From the NCBI RefSeq assembly GCF_004102745.1, contig NZ_RLII01000004.1, forward strand, positions 1 to 64,000: a DNA stretch of 64,000 bases, in the 5' to 3' direction. Under the pieces are notes generated by a model. That model saw only the letters and a program-made list of their open reading frames with translations, did not search any database and had not been told where the DNA came from. Source of the DNA: Acetivibrio mesophilus. Lineage in GTDB: Bacteria > Bacillota > Clostridia > Acetivibrionales > Acetivibrionaceae. Of the stretch, positions 1-10,213 are shown one piece after another; positions within the stretch are counted from its first letter, which is position 1; each line of letters starts with the position of its first letter. A program made the position numbers and the translations under genes.

Positions 1-39
1 AATTATTTCTTTCACTTGCTCTTTTGATAATGTTGACAT
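1..39 (-). CDS. N-terminus of an unidentified gene, cut by the window edge
   Basis: Only 13 codons are visible, beginning with ATG at 39 and reading MSTLSKEQVKEII off the left edge. A strong ribosome binding site (AAGGAGGAG) lies about 8 bases upstream, which supports a real start. It follows the receiver gene at 145-552 on the same strand after a 105-base gap, so it may be the last part of the chemotaxis operon or a separate unit. Too little is visible to name a function. Confidence 0.6.
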   Translation of the reverse strand, partial: MSTLSKEQVKEII

Positions 40-144
40 AAAAAATCTCCTCCTTGGATATTATTTTGTAATTCTTGCCAAGAAGGAGTCTTTTCATTCT
101 CTTATACACAAAATTTTCAACATTCTCTTTGTTTTTGCATTCTA

Positions 145-552
145 TTATACTTCACTGCCGCCGATTAATCCTATTCTCTTCAAAACATCCACAAACTTTT
201 CTGTGTCTATAGGCTTTGCTGCATAGGCTTCACATCCCGATTCAAATGCAGTATATACATTTGTCGTATCATTCAAAGCTGTGGTCATTACAACCTTCAC
301 CCGATCATCACCTTTAATCCCCTTTTGCTTTTCCACATCTCTTATTGCCTTTAAAGCCTTTGTTCCGTCAAGCTTTGGCATCATAATGTCAAGGCATACC
401 AAGTCATAGGGTTTTCCTTCGTCAAGGGCAAGCATAAAAGCGTCAACAGCTTCAATTCCGTCTATAGTAATGTCACATTCCCCGTAAGAAGAAAGAAACT
501 TGTACAAAAACTTCCTGCTGGCAAAATCGTCTTCTGCAATTAGTATCCTCAT
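145..552 (-). CDS. Single-domain response regulator (CheY-like receiver)
   Basis: A 135-residue protein made only of a receiver domain. The acidic pair follows ILIAEDD near the N-terminus, the phospho-acceptor is Asp55 (CLDIMMPK), the conserved Thr is in VVMTTA and the Lys in AAKPID. The ATG at 552 is chosen because GAAAGGGG lies before it; an upstream ATG at 570 would start inside that site. It has no output domain, so it should act by protein contact like CheY or Spo0F. It sits directly downstream of a hybrid histidine kinase, which makes that kinase its likely phosphodonor (inference). Confidence 0.88.
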   Translation of the reverse strand: MRILIAEDDFASRKFLYKFLSSYGECDITIDGIEAVDAFMLALDEGKPYDLVCLDIMMPKLDGTKALKAIRDVEKQKGIKGDDRVKVVMTTALNDTTNVYTAFESGCEAYAAKPIDTEKFVDVLKRIGLIGGSEV

Positions 553-602
553 TTTATTACCCCTTTCCATAGATATTATTATATTTGTTTCATTCTTACT
601 TA

Positions 603-3260
603 CTAAAGTTTGTCAACCTCCTGTTTCAGTTCCTCATAAAGCTGTTTAACATTCTCAAGCTGATTTTTCCTCGCAAGAAGTTGTATCCTGAAAGCAAGAC
701 TTTTTACTTTCTCAAAACCCTTGCTCTGGGCAAACTCTTTTACCATTAGAGCACTTTTATCAATCGCAACAAAGTTTTCATTCAATATGGAAAGATTCAG
801 TCTATTCATTATATCTTCAAAACTCAAATCCATTTCAGTCTTATTTATAGCTATAGACTCAATAGTTTCTTCGCTTTGCTCTATATCTTCATCTTCACTC
901 TTTTTCATTTTCTGTATTTTGCCGCCGGGTTGTTCATCATGGTATACTACCCTGTTTACTGCTGCATAAAAGTCATCAAAGGAAAAGGGCTTGGGAATAT
1001 AATCATCCATTCCCGCTTCTAAAAACTTTTCCCTATCATCCTGAAGAGCGTACGCAGTAACTGCAATAATAGGAATGTGTCTGAAAGTTCCTTCCTCCAT
1101 CTTTCTTATTCTCTTCGTCGCTTCGATACCATCCAGTTGCGGCATCTGAATATCCATCAGTATAAGGTCAAACTCATTTTCTTCGAATAGCTTAATTGCT
1201 TCTATACCATTCTCTGCAATTGTGATAGAATACTGCTCATTTTTCAACATACCCAATACCACCAGCTGATTAACTTTATCATCCTCAGCGACTAATATAT
1301 TGAGTCTTCGTTCAGGTAATCCCGTCTTGATATTTACAGAGTTTTCTGTCGGAACGTTACTTTTATCCTTTCGCTTAAAACTTGCCGTAAAATAGAAAGT
1401 GCTTCCTTTTTCCTTTTTGCTCTCAACCCAGATTTCGCCATTCATCATCTCAACAAGCTGCTTTGAAATAGCAAGTCCTAAGCCTGTACCTCCATACTTT
1501 CTGGTAATAGAACTATCAACCTGACTGAAGCTTTTAAACAATAGCCCGATTTTATCACTATCTATACCTATTCCTGTGTCCGATACACTAAATTTTAACT
1601 TTATGGAATCATCTCTTTTATCAACAATATCCGCAGATATTCTTACCTCGCCAACATCAGTGAATTTTACAGCATTGGAAATCAGGTTGTTCAAAACCTG
1701 CTGTAGCCGTCCGGGATCACCTACCAAAATTCTAGGTATTCCCTTTTGCACACTGTAGCTGAGCTTTAGCCCTTTTTCCTTTAATTGTGCAACATGAGAC
1801 TTGTATGTCCTTTCCAGTAGGTTCAAAAGGTCAAACTTGACATTTTCCAAAGTCATTTTTCCTGCTTCTATCTTTGAATAGTCCAAAATGTCGTTTATAA
1901 CCCTAAGAAGCAGGTCTGCACAGGAGTTTATAATATTGAGGTTCTCCCTCTGATCACCTGTCAATTCCGTCTGCAAAGTGAGATTGGTCATCCCGATTAT
2001 TCCATTTAACGGAGTCCGTATTTCATGACTCATGTTTGCAAGGAATTCGCTCTTTGCTCGGTTTGCAGCCTCCGCTGCCTCCTTTGCCTTAAAAAGGTTT
2101 TCCGACATTAACTTCCTTTCAGTAATATCTTCTGAAACTTTCAGGTAATTCGTTATGACACCTTCGGAGTCAATTATGGGATAATAGCATGCGTATTCCC
2201 AAAATATTATGTCGTCTTTTGACTTATGCTTAATTTCTCCTCTCCATTCTTTACCTGAAGCTATCGCCTCAATCATTTCACTATATTTTTCTTTAGTGCC
2301 CGCTTGCATCTCCATAAAGAAAAGACTTTTTCCCACTGCTTCATTAAAGCTGTATCCCGTTACCTGAGTAAACCGGCGATTTACGTATTCAATATTTCCA
2401 TGGGTGTCAGCCATCACAATAATACCGGGACTTTGCTCCACCGCCTGAGACAACTTATGAAGTTTCTCCTCCGCTTTTCTTATTCTTGTTATGTCCCTGA
2501 AAACCACAACCACGCCCATTATTCTTCTGTCAGAATTCTTTATGGGGGCAGTGCTTGCCGAGACATATCTTAGTGTCCCATCTTTTGAGACTAGCATAGT
2601 ATTTTTCCTAAGCCCCACAGTTTTTCGCTCCACCAACACCCTTTCATAGGGGTTTGGTTCAGGCTCACAGCTAACGCCATTTATTATCTCAAAAACTTCA
2701 GAGAGAGGTTTCCCAATTGAACAACTAGAAGAATAGCCTGTCAGCTCCTGGGCTGCTTTGTTCATCATAATTACAGTTCCCTTTTCGTCAGTGACAATTA
2801 CGCCGTCTCCTATACTCTCTAAGGTTACTACTAATCTTTCATTTTCCTCAATTAGCTCAGTTTCAAATCTTTTTTGCGCTCTTTTCTGTTCATACTCTAG
2901 GCACTTCTTAAATACAATGGATTTTAACCTTGTAATATCTCCCTTAATGCAGTAGTCGTCAGCTCCTAATTTCGCCATTTCGTACCCTTGTTCACTATTA
3001 TCCTCTTCTAAAAGCACAATAATCGGTACCTCTGCATTAAGCCCATGCAATAACTCTATTGCATCAGCAAAAGAAAGATCTTTGCAATAGTCAACAAACA
3101 CAATATCAAAGGTATTCTTCACTAAATAATACTTGAATTCATTACGTGTCCTCACAATTCTTATGAAACACTTGTACCCCATATCCAACAACGCATTTTC
3201 TATAGTAGCTATAAGACCCAGGTCTTCTCCTGCTACCAGTACTTCGAGGTCCTCATTCAA
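603..3260 (-). CDS. Hybrid sensor histidine kinase with receiver, two PAS, kinase and receiver domains
   Basis: About 885 residues from a TTG at 3260, chosen because GAGGTG lies 9 bases upstream; a TTG at 3302 has no such site. Domains in order are an N-terminal receiver (about 5-115, Asp57), PAS (about 140-260), PAS plus PAC (about 270-385), HisKA with [10 protein letters not shown] (His412), HATPase_c with N, G1 (DTGIGI) and G2 (GGTGLGLA) boxes ending near 628, and a second receiver (about 653-775, Asp703). The last 100 residues show no domain I recognise. There is no transmembrane segment, so it should be cytoplasmic and sense through PAS. It follows cheB in the chemotaxis operon. A role linking another signal to the Che pathway is inference. 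Confidence 0.9.
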   Translation of the reverse strand: MNEDLEVLVAGEDLGLIATIENALLDMGYKCFIRIVRTRNEFKYYLVKNTFDIVFVDYCKDLSFADAIELLHGLNAEVPIIVLLEEDNSEQGYEMAKLGADDYCIKGDITRLKSIVFKKCLEYEQKRAQKRFETELIEENERLVVTLESIGDGVIVTDEKGTVIMMNKAAQELTGYSSSCSIGKPLSEVFEIINGVSCEPEPNPYERVLVERKTVGLRKNTMLVSKDGTLRYVSASTAPIKNSDRRIMGVVVVFRDITRIRKAEEKLHKLSQAVEQSPGIIVMADTHGNIEYVNRRFTQVTGYSFNEAVGKSLFFMEMQAGTKEKYSEMIEAIASGKEWRGEIKHKSKDDIIFWEYACYYPIIDSEGVITNYLKVSEDITERKLMSENLFKAKEAAEAANRAKSEFLANMSHEIRTPLNGIIGMTNLTLQTELTGDQRENLNIINSCADLLLRVINDILDYSKIEAGKMTLENVKFDLLNLLERTYKSHVAQLKEKGLKLSYSVQKGIPRILVGDPGRLQQVLNNLISNAVKFTDVGEVRISADIVDKRDDSIKLKFSVSDTGIGIDSDKIGLLFKSFSQVDSSITRKYGGTGLGLAISKQLVEMMNGEIWVESKKEKGSTFYFTASFKRKDKSNVPTENSVNIKTGLPERRLNILVAEDDKVNQLVVLGMLKNEQYSITIAENGIEAIKLFEENEFDLILMDIQMPQLDGIEATKRIRKMEEGTFRHIPIIAVTAYALQDDREKFLEAGMDDYIPKPFSFDDFYAAVNRVVYHDEQPGGKIQKMKKSEDEDIEQSEETIESIAINKTEMDLSFEDIMNRLNLSILNENFVAIDKSALMVKEFAQSKGFEKVKSLAFRIQLLARKNQLENVKQLYEELKQEVDKL

Positions 3261-3317
3261 ATTATCCTTCACCTCGGTTTTTTTACTTTTCTTAAGCCGC
3301 AATTCTATTACAGCTTA

Positions 3318-4358
3318 TTACAGCATTGAATATACCAATTGCGGCATTGCTTCTAGAGAAGCCTGCTTTTCAACGGCTCCTATTTCGAAGGCGACTTTTG
3401 GCATTCCGTATACAACACAGGATTTTTCATCCTGCCCCAATGTCCGTGCGCCTTTTTGTCTCATCGCTAAAAGACCACTTGCACCGTCCCGGCCCATGCC
3501 TGTAAGTATTATACCTACAGCATTTTTACCGGCTACCTGAGCAACTGAATTAAAAAGCACATCCACTGACGGGCAATGCCCGCTGACCTTTTCACCTTTA
3601 ACACACTCTACTATGTAGCCTGTTCCGCTTTTTTTGAGTGTCATATGATAATCCCCCGGTGCAATCAATACCGTCCCCGGGCAAACCCTATCTCCGTTTT
3701 TCGCTTCCCTGACTTCCATAACGCACGAGTTATTTAGTCTTTCTGCATACATTCTGGTAAATACCGGGGGCATATGCTGAACAATAACAGTTCCCGGTAT
3801 ATCCCTAGGAAGTAATTTCAGCAGGTTGAATATTGCTTCAGTACCTCCGGTAGATGCACCAATAGCAATGATTTTATTTGAAGCTCCGCTGTTTAAGCTT
3901 CCAACGGCTTTTGAAACGGTATATTCTTTTTTCCAGTGCCCCACCTTTGCCGTTGAAGCAATTTTAATTTTTATTATCAACTCGTTTATTAAGAAGTCAA
4001 ATCCTTTTTGGCTCGACAAATCCGGCTTTGTCACAAAATCAACAGCACCGGCATTTAAAGCATCAAATACATTCTGACTTGCAGCACTTACCACAACAAC
4101 AGGAATAGGATACTGAGGCATAAGCCGCTTTAAGAACTCAATTCCATTCATTCTCGGCATTTCAACATCCAAGGTCATAACATCCGGCTTAAACTCAATA
4201 ATCCTGTCTCTAGCAGCATAGGGATCCGATGCTGTTGCCACCACCTCGATTGCTGCATCCTGTGCTATTCCCTTTGAAATTTTTTCTCTAAACAAGAGCG
4301 AGTCATCAACTACCAGGACTCTAATTTTTCTTTTAATGCTGATTCTCTTAGTATCCAA
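3318..4358 (-). CDS. cheB: CheB, chemotaxis protein-glutamate methylesterase
   Basis: A 346-residue two-domain protein. The N-terminal receiver (about 12-130) has DD at 18-19 and the phospho-acceptor Asp64. The C-terminal methylesterase (about 160-346) has the catalytic triad Ser168 in GASTGG, His194 in VQHMPP and Asp290 in GMGRDG. It demethylates or deamidates receptor glutamates and opposes CheR during adaptation. The start is a TTG at 4358 with AAGGAA upstream. It lies 7 bases after cheR on the same strand. No chemoreceptor gene is in the window, so its substrates are encoded elsewhere. Confidence 0.95.
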   Translation of the reverse strand: MDTKRISIKRKIRVLVVDDSLLFREKISKGIAQDAAIEVVATASDPYAARDRIIEFKPDVMTLDVEMPRMNGIEFLKRLMPQYPIPVVVVSAASQNVFDALNAGAVDFVTKPDLSSQKGFDFLINELIIKIKIASTAKVGHWKKEYTVSKAVGSLNSGASNKIIAIGASTGGTEAIFNLLKLLPRDIPGTVIVQHMPPVFTRMYAERLNNSCVMEVREAKNGDRVCPGTVLIAPGDYHMTLKKSGTGYIVECVKGEKVSGHCPSVDVLFNSVAQVAGKNAVGIILTGMGRDGASGLLAMRQKGARTLGQDEKSCVVYGMPKVAFEIGAVEKQASLEAMPQLVYSML

Positions 4359-4365
4359 GCTCTAT

Positions 4366-5184
4366 CTATTCCTTTCTATAGACTGCTGGCATTATATATT
4401 TGTACCTGGTTTCTTCTCGGTTTAAAGACTCTGAATGTCCAATAAACAAATATCCTCCCGGCTCAGTAAACTCATAGAATCTGTTTACCAGTTCCGTTTT
4501 GGTCTGCTGATCAAAATATATCATTACATTTCTACAAAAGATAACGTGAAACTTTTTTTTGAAGGGAAAGGAAGTATTCATAAGGTTAAAAATCCTGAAT
4601 ATAACCTCATTTCGAATACTATCCACCACAGCCCAATTTTCCTCATCTACCTTTCTGAAATACTTTCTTTTCCATGCTGCCGGTACCCCTTCAATGCGTT
4701 CATTTGAATAAATGCCGCAGGTAGCTTTTTGAATCACATTCATGGAGATATCTGTTGCCAAAACCCGCGTATCCCAGAATGCTTTTTGCGCACCAAAAAA
4801 GTCTGCGATTATCATTGCAAGAGTGTAGGGCTCCTCACCGCTCGAGCATCCTGCACTCCATATTCTAAGGTCCATAGATCCCTTTATAGTAGCCGAAAGG
4901 TACGGCAAAACATTTGAAGCAAAAAATTCAAAGTGATCCGGCTCCCTCATAAAAAAGGTATGATTTGTGGTTATCTTGTTTATAAGGGTTGTTAGCGCTT
5001 CGCCGGTTGTATCGGATACCACATATTCATAGTAGTCCGAAAAACTTTTGAAATTCTTCTGCTGCAAAATATTTTGGAGCCTTCCTACAACCAATGTCTT
5101 TTTCTTTTCCGTCAAGTTTATGCCATAGTTGCTCTTGACATATTCAGCAAGCCTATCAAACTCTTTTTTAGTAATATTCAACAT
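4366..5184 (-). CDS. cheR: CheR, chemotaxis receptor methyltransferase
   Basis: A 272-residue SAM-dependent methyltransferase. The N-terminal all-alpha CheR domain covers about 1-80 and contains NHTFFMRE. The Rossmann-like catalytic domain follows, with the SAM-binding SAGCSSGEEPYTLA (about 109-122) and FCRNVMIYFD further on. It methylates receptor glutamates. GGTGAGG lies before the ATG at 5184. It is 28 bases downstream of cheW and just upstream of cheB, so the methylation and demethylation enzymes are co-transcribed. Length is normal for the family and no TPR extension is present. Confidence 0.95.
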   Translation of the reverse strand: MLNITKKEFDRLAEYVKSNYGINLTEKKKTLVVGRLQNILQQKNFKSFSDYYEYVVSDTTGEALTTLINKITTNHTFFMREPDHFEFFASNVLPYLSATIKGSMDLRIWSAGCSSGEEPYTLAMIIADFFGAQKAFWDTRVLATDISMNVIQKATCGIYSNERIEGVPAAWKRKYFRKVDEENWAVVDSIRNEVIFRIFNLMNTSFPFKKKFHVIFCRNVMIYFDQQTKTELVNRFYEFTEPGGYLFIGHSESLNREETRYKYIMPAVYRKE

Positions 5185-5212
5185 CTAACCTCACCAGTTA
5201 AATATAATTTTT

Positions 5213-5704
5213 TCAGATATTACTTAAATTTTCACACTCTTCGTCATTCAACAGCTTATTGCAGTCAAGCAGCAGCTTAACTTCATCACCGACCTTACCG
5301 ATTTCCTTAATGTAGTGGTTGCTAAAACCAGTGTTCGCCTCCGGAGGAGGTACTATATTATTTTCCGGGATAGATACCACTTCTGCAACGCTGTCCACAA
5401 TAAGACCAACGGAAATATCCTTAATGTCAACAACCACAATACATGTCCTGTCATTATACTCCATCGGTTCCTTTTTAAACCTTAGCCTTACATCTAAAAC
5501 AGGTATAATCTTTCCTCTTAGATTTATTATGCCTTTAATATATTGCGGCAGCTCAGGAACTTCAGTTATCTGCTGTATACCGATTATCTCGGTAACATAC
5601 TTAATCTCTATGCCGTATACCTCTTTCCCTATAACAAAGGTAAGGTATTTGCCCTTTTGAGTATCTTCTTCGTATTCCAAAACATTTTCCAAAACTTCAC
5701 TCAT
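5213..5704 (-). CDS. cheW: CheW, chemotaxis coupling protein
   Basis: A 163-residue single CheW domain (about 18-155) with the typical YGIEI, LPQYIKGIINLRGKIIPVLDVR and IGLIVDSVAEVV segments. It couples chemoreceptors to the CheA P5 domain and carries no receiver, so it is not CheV. It lies 14 bases after cheA on the same strand. The acidic C-terminal tail (LLNDEECENL) is a little longer than in E. coli CheW. It should act at the membrane-bound receptor array. Confidence 0.95.
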   Translation of the reverse strand: MSEVLENVLEYEEDTQKGKYLTFVIGKEVYGIEIKYVTEIIGIQQITEVPELPQYIKGIINLRGKIIPVLDVRLRFKKEPMEYNDRTCIVVVDIKDISVGLIVDSVAEVVSIPENNIVPPPEANTGFSNHYIKEIGKVGDEVKLLLDCNKLLNDEECENLSNI

Positions 5705-5718
5705 GACTAAACCCCCTT

Positions 5719-7854
5719 CTAATTAACTAATCCGGCAATATCAAATATAAGACTTATGCTTCCGTCGCCTAAAAGTGTACAGCCTCCGATACCCTTTACC
5801 TTGCTTATATACTTCGGAAGTGCCTTGACGACTACCTGTTGCTCTCCTAGCAATTCATCTGCAAATATGCATATTACCTTGGAGTCATTTTCAACCATAA
5901 TAATTATTCCGTCATTAATATCATTAACTTCGGTATCGATTTTATAGAACTTGTGAAGTCTTAATACAGGATAAACTTCACCTCTAACCATGATCATTTC
6001 ATTGCCTTCGGCATCTCTGATGATAGCTTCATTTTTTACTTTAAAGGACTCTTTAATTGATATTGTCGGTATTGTATATCTGGATTTTCCGACTTTAATA
6101 CTCATACCGTTAATAATGGCCAGTGTCAAAGGTAACTTGATTGAAATTATCGTTCCATTATCCGGAATACTGTCAACAAAAATTGTTCCGCCCACCATAG
6201 AGATGTTTTTGCTTACGATATCCATTCCCACACCACGCCCGGAAAATTCAGTTACATTTTCCTTTGTTGAAAAGCCGGGCATAAAAATAAATGAATATAT
6301 TTCTTTATCCGTAAGCTCGTTCTCCGGCCTATGTATAAGACCCACGTTTCTTGCTTTCTTAAGAATTTTTTCCCGGTTAAGCCCTCTTCCGTCATCCTTT
6401 ACAAATATCCATACATCCCCTCCGGCATTTTTAGCTTCAAGAGTAATCTTTCCTTCCGGCGGTTTTCCCTTTGCCACTCTCTCTTGAGTATCTTCAAGTC
6501 CGTGGTCTACAGCATTTCTTATAAGGTGAATAAGTGGATCGGATATGCGTTCAATAATATTTTTGTCAACCTCGGTTTCCTCTCCTATTATCTCGAGCTC
6601 TATTGACTTATTCAGTTTTTTGCCCATATCCCTAACTATCCTGTTCATCTTCTGGAAAGTCATTGACAGCGGAACCATACGGATTGACATCACCACATCC
6701 TGCAGCTCATTTGTCAATTTATTGAGCTGCCTTGCAGCCTTGTGAAAATTATCCAGTTGAAGTCCCTCAAGGTCGGGATTCTGCGTTACCATAGCTTCGG
6801 AAATAACTATTTCACCAACCAAATCCATCAGTTTGTCAAGTTTTGCTATGTTAACACTTATAACACTTTGCTTGCTTGAGGTTGCAACATTCTCTCCCGA
6901 AGAACTTGCTTTTTTCTCTTGTAGATGGTGCCTGTCGGAAGAATGTTCGCTTTGTTCCGAATCAACCAAAGGATCGTTCAAAACAATATCCTTTGCAAAC
7001 TTTTGCTCCTCTTCTTTCGGTTCGTCTTCCTTAGTATCTTTCATGCTCTCTATTACATCTTCGAGATCTTCATTTATCACATAGACTTCGAGACTCTTAA
7101 GAAGAAGGGTATGGGATAATCTGTCCTTTACATCATCAAGTCCCAAATCAGTACTGAACACTATCCTGAAGCCTTCCTTCTGGATAATCTCACTATCTCC
7201 GCTACCCTCAACAACATCCTCAGGGTAGAAATAATTTACATCAGCTATTTCCTTTAAATCATGAATTACAGAAAATGCCCTGATGTTTTCCATACCACAC
7301 TGGTCCTCAAATTTAAGTACAGCCTCATATTTATGACTCTTTGGGCTTGATCCCATTTTATTTGAGCTTATATAGTACTTTTGATCCTTCTCAACCTCTA
7401 ATGTCTGATATGAGTCAGAATCATTTGATTTGGTTCCCTCGTTGCTCACATTCTTCAAATTGCTTAAGTATTCCCTTATTTCTTTTATAAAGTCAGTAGC
7501 ATCTCCATCGGGTTCCTGCCCATTTTCAATCTTTGCAGTCTCATTCTTAATAAAGTCAACTCCATTTAACACAATATCTGTGATTTCTGTTGAATTAATA
7601 TTCCCAGGCTTTTCCTCACGCAGATAAAAGAACAGGTCTTCAATAGAATGGGCAAGTTTTGATATATCATCAAAGAGCATCATGGCTGCTGAGCCCTTTA
7701 TAGTGTGCATGATTCTGAAAATCTCATCAATTGAAGATTCAAACCCGCTTTCCTTCTCACTGCTAATAAGTGACTGTTCTAATTGATCCAATAACTGGAG
7801 CGTTTCAAATATAAACATTTCCAGCATCGGCTCACGACTAATGCTATCAGCCAA
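5719..7854 (-). CDS. cheA: CheA, chemotaxis histidine kinase
   Basis: A 711-residue protein with the standard five-part layout. P1 Hpt holds the phosphorylated His50 (MHTIKGSAAMM). A P2-like segment covers about 165-275, followed by an acidic and serine-rich linker. P3 dimerisation lies around 330-400. The P4 HATPase has NAVDHGLE, DDGRGL and GRGVGMDIV. P5, a CheW-like domain, covers about 570-711. It autophosphorylates in response to receptor signals and passes phosphate to CheY and CheB. The start is a TTG at 7854 preceded by GGGGGTGATAG. It lies between cheY and cheW in the operon. Confidence 0.95.
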   Translation of the reverse strand: MADSISREPMLEMFIFETLQLLDQLEQSLISSEKESGFESSIDEIFRIMHTIKGSAAMMLFDDISKLAHSIEDLFFYLREEKPGNINSTEITDIVLNGVDFIKNETAKIENGQEPDGDATDFIKEIREYLSNLKNVSNEGTKSNDSDSYQTLEVEKDQKYYISSNKMGSSPKSHKYEAVLKFEDQCGMENIRAFSVIHDLKEIADVNYFYPEDVVEGSGDSEIIQKEGFRIVFSTDLGLDDVKDRLSHTLLLKSLEVYVINEDLEDVIESMKDTKEDEPKEEEQKFAKDIVLNDPLVDSEQSEHSSDRHHLQEKKASSSGENVATSSKQSVISVNIAKLDKLMDLVGEIVISEAMVTQNPDLEGLQLDNFHKAARQLNKLTNELQDVVMSIRMVPLSMTFQKMNRIVRDMGKKLNKSIELEIIGEETEVDKNIIERISDPLIHLIRNAVDHGLEDTQERVAKGKPPEGKITLEAKNAGGDVWIFVKDDGRGLNREKILKKARNVGLIHRPENELTDKEIYSFIFMPGFSTKENVTEFSGRGVGMDIVSKNISMVGGTIFVDSIPDNGTIISIKLPLTLAIINGMSIKVGKSRYTIPTISIKESFKVKNEAIIRDAEGNEMIMVRGEVYPVLRLHKFYKIDTEVNDINDGIIIMVENDSKVICIFADELLGEQQVVVKALPKYISKVKGIGGCTLLGDGSISLIFDIAGLVN

Positions 7855-7905
7855 TTTCTATCACCCCCGTGTTTTTATTGTTGACTATTTATTTTTTTTG
7901 TGCTA

Positions 7906-8259
7906 TTACAACTTTTCGATAGCCTGTATAACATAATCTTCCTTAAAGGGTTTTACAATGAATCCTTTGGCACCTGCTAAAATTGCATCCTTTACAAAGC
8001 ACTCCTGACCCATTGAGGAAATCATTATAACTTTTGCATTGGGATCAAACTCTTTAATCAACTTCACTGCCTTTATCCCGTCGCATACTGGCATAGTTAT
8101 ATCCATAGTAACTATATCCGGCTTCATTTCCTTATACTTGGTGACAGCAATTATACCGTTTTCGGCTTCTCCAACCACCTCATGTCCATGTCTCTCCAGC
8201 ATCATCTTGAGGGATGTCCTCATAAATCCTGCATCGTCAACTATTAAGATTCTTTTCAT
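7906..8259 (-). CDS. cheY: CheY, chemotaxis response regulator
   Basis: A 117-residue receiver-only protein with DD at 8-9, phospho-acceptor Asp53 (TMDITMP), SSMGQ in place of the usual Thr-containing motif, and Lys103 in VKPF. Its sequence is close to Bacillus and Thermotoga CheY. GGAGTGTGAAGAA lies before the ATG. It is the first gene of the minus-strand operon, with a 312-base spacer upstream that should contain the operon promoter. The output could be the flagellar switch or type IV pili; the window contains no flagellar gene that would decide this. Confidence 0.93.
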   Translation of the reverse strand: MKRILIVDDAGFMRTSLKMMLERHGHEVVGEAENGIIAVTKYKEMKPDIVTMDITMPVCDGIKAVKLIKEFDPNAKVIMISSMGQECFVKDAILAGAKGFIVKPFKEDYVIQAIEKL

Positions 8260-8571
8260 TTCTTCACACTCCCATGTTTTTTAGTTTATTGCATACTCAA
8301 TACCATGGATTAGAGCTAAATTACTTCCCCTTGCATTCTGGAAATTCAGATTAAATAATTACAGACTTGCGTTTCCTTATATTTATGAATAAAACAAAGA
8401 TATGTATTTAAAGTCAGAATAAATATGTTATGTAAATATTATGACATTTGTTTTCAATTTTATCAAGTAAAAAAATATTCATTTGATGTTTATATCGAAT
8501 TCTATTATACTATTATTAACAGTAAATTTTTATTATATTATAAATACTTAGGTCGAGGCGAGGTTGGATGG
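8260..8571. other. Divergent intergenic region between cheY and the MBL-fold gene
   Basis: 312 bases, very AT-rich, with no convincing open frame. It should hold the promoter of the chemotaxis operon on the minus strand, which I could not place, and the promoter of the plus-strand hydrolase, which I place at 8483-8511. Confidence 0.6.
8483..8511 (+). promoter_or_regulatory. Candidate sigma-A promoter of the MBL-fold gene
   Basis: TTGATG at 8483-8488 and TATACT at 8506-8511 are separated by 17 bases, a good sigma-A match. The start point would be about 8518, giving a leader of roughly 54 bases before the ATG at 8572. In such AT-rich sequence chance matches are common. Confidence 0.45.
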
Positions 8572-9294
8572 ATGATAAATTTTCTCGGAATAGGTAGTGC
8601 TTTTAATACCCAACTGGGCAATAACAGTGCTTACATAAAGAAAGACAAATGCTTTATTCTGTTCGACTGCGGCAGTACCGTATTTGGCAGACTTCGCAGC
8701 CTAAATCTTATAGATGATGTTTCAGAACTATATATTATTATAACTCATACTCATCCCGATCATATAGGAAGTCTCGGTGAACTGGTTTTTTATTCCCACT
8801 ATATTCGAAACATAAAACCAAAGATTCTTTTTCCCGAAAAGAATTTTATTGACACGATTCTGGGCAGTATGGGCGTAAAAAGCGATTATTATGAAGTTTT
8901 AAGCTCTCAGAATACTATAATTAATAATAATGATTTTTGTATGGAAATTTCATTCCACAAGTGTACCCATGTAGATTTAATTCCGTCTTATGGATTTATC
9001 TTCAAATTTGACGGTTCCACATTATATTACAGCGGCGATTCCAATTCCATTGACAATTTCGTGCTGGAAGGCTTGGAAAAAGGTACCATTCATTTTTTAT
9101 ATCAGGATACCTGTGGAATTGACTATAACGAAAATCCTCATTTTTACCTTGGAAGGCTTGCAAAAATGATAAAGCCGGAGCTTCGGCATAAGGTCTATTG
9201 CATGCACATTGACCCCAAATTCGCCAGAGATGAGGCATTAAAGCTGGGCTTTAATGTAGTCGAAGCAGTAATAAATCCTAAGTCTATGCCTTAA
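8572..9294 (+). CDS. Metallo-beta-lactamase-fold hydrolase
   Basis: A 240-residue protein that opens with a compact MBL fold (MINFLGIGSAFN) and carries the zinc motif THTHPDH at residues 62-68. Later metal-ligand candidates are HVD, the Asp in YYSGDSNS and a C-terminal CMHID. This is the layout of ribonuclease Z-like and related MBL enzymes, but the substrate cannot be read from the sequence. The ATG at 8572 is preferred because GAGGCGAGG precedes it; the open frame extends 49 codons further upstream through sequence that looks non-coding. It is a lone plus-strand gene between the chemotaxis operon and spo0A. Confidence 0.82.
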   Translation: MINFLGIGSAFNTQLGNNSAYIKKDKCFILFDCGSTVFGRLRSLNLIDDVSELYIIITHTHPDHIGSLGELVFYSHYIRNIKPKILFPEKNFIDTILGSMGVKSDYYEVLSSQNTIINNNDFCMEISFHKCTHVDLIPSYGFIFKFDGSTLYYSGDSNSIDNFVLEGLEKGTIHFLYQDTCGIDYNENPHFYLGRLAKMIKPELRHKVYCMHIDPKFARDEALKLGFNVVEAVINPKSMP

Positions 9295-9338
9295 AATCTA
9301 TTACCGCCTCTATACCTTTTTCATATTTCCCTTTGGCA

Positions 9339-10148
9339 TTATGTAGCTATCTTCATTTCCAATCTCAGCTTGTCGGCTACCATTGCTATAAACTCTGAGT
9401 TTGTTGGTTTACCCTTCCCGATATTTATAGTATAGCCAAACAATGAATCTATTGTATCAATCTGTCCTCTGCTCCATGCCACTTCAATAGCGTGTCTTAT
9501 TGCCCTTTCAACTCTGCTGGGTGTCGTATTGTATTCCTTTGCTATCGAAGGATATAACTGCTTAGTAATTGAGTTTATCACGTCAAGGTCCTTAACAACC
9601 ATTATTATAGCATCCCTTAAGTACTGATAACCTTTTATATGTGCCGGTACGCCTATTTCATGCATAATGTTTGTTACCTCTGCTTCAAGATTCTTTGGCT
9701 GAGGCAGGTGATAGGATGCTTTGATTTCACTGGCGATATGCTCCTGTCTTATAACGTTAGATTGGTTTACGTTCTTCAGCTGCCTTATTCTTGAAATCAA
9801 AACCTCCATATCAAAAGGTTTTACAACATAGTATTCCGCTCCAAGTGCCAGCGCTCTTTGTGTTATCTTATCCTGGCCTACCGCAGAGAGAATAATAAAC
9901 AGAGGTCTCTTGGCGATTGCAGTTGCCCCTATTTTCTCCAAAACGCCCAATCCATCTAAATGTGGCATAATAATATCAAGTATCGCAATGTCAGGAAGCT
10001 TCTCAACTATAAGGTCATAGGCTTCGATACCGTCTCTTGCTACACCAACCACCTCAATATCTTCCTGATTGTTAAGATATTCATATAAAATATCACCAAA
10101 CTCCCTATTATCATCCGCAATTACAACCCGAATCTTATTTGACGACAA
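9339..10148 (-). CDS. spo0A: Spo0A, master regulator of sporulation
   Basis: A 269-residue response regulator. The receiver domain covers about 4-125, with DD at 12-13, phospho-acceptor Asp58 (AILDIIMP) and Lys in VKPF. The Spo0A C-terminal DNA-binding domain covers about 155-265 and includes the signature [18 protein letters not shown], which reads 0A boxes. The start is a TTG with AGGGGGAG upstream. It follows spoIVB, the usual neighbour in Clostridia and Bacilli. A perfect 0A box lies about 66 bases upstream, suggesting control by its own product. In Clostridia Spo0A is usually phosphorylated directly by orphan kinases. Confidence 0.97.
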   Translation of the reverse strand: MSSNKIRVVIADDNREFGDILYEYLNNQEDIEVVGVARDGIEAYDLIVEKLPDIAILDIIMPHLDGLGVLEKIGATAIAKRPLFIILSAVGQDKITQRALALGAEYYVVKPFDMEVLISRIRQLKNVNQSNVIRQEHIASEIKASYHLPQPKNLEAEVTNIMHEIGVPAHIKGYQYLRDAIIMVVKDLDVINSITKQLYPSIAKEYNTTPSRVERAIRHAIEVAWSRGQIDTIDSLFGYTINIGKGKPTNSEFIAMVADKLRLEMKIAT

Positions 10149-10213
10149 ATTGACTCCCCCTTAACTTTTTGTAAAAGACTGTTAGTAAATTTATAGCATT
10201 ATTATATTGTCTA

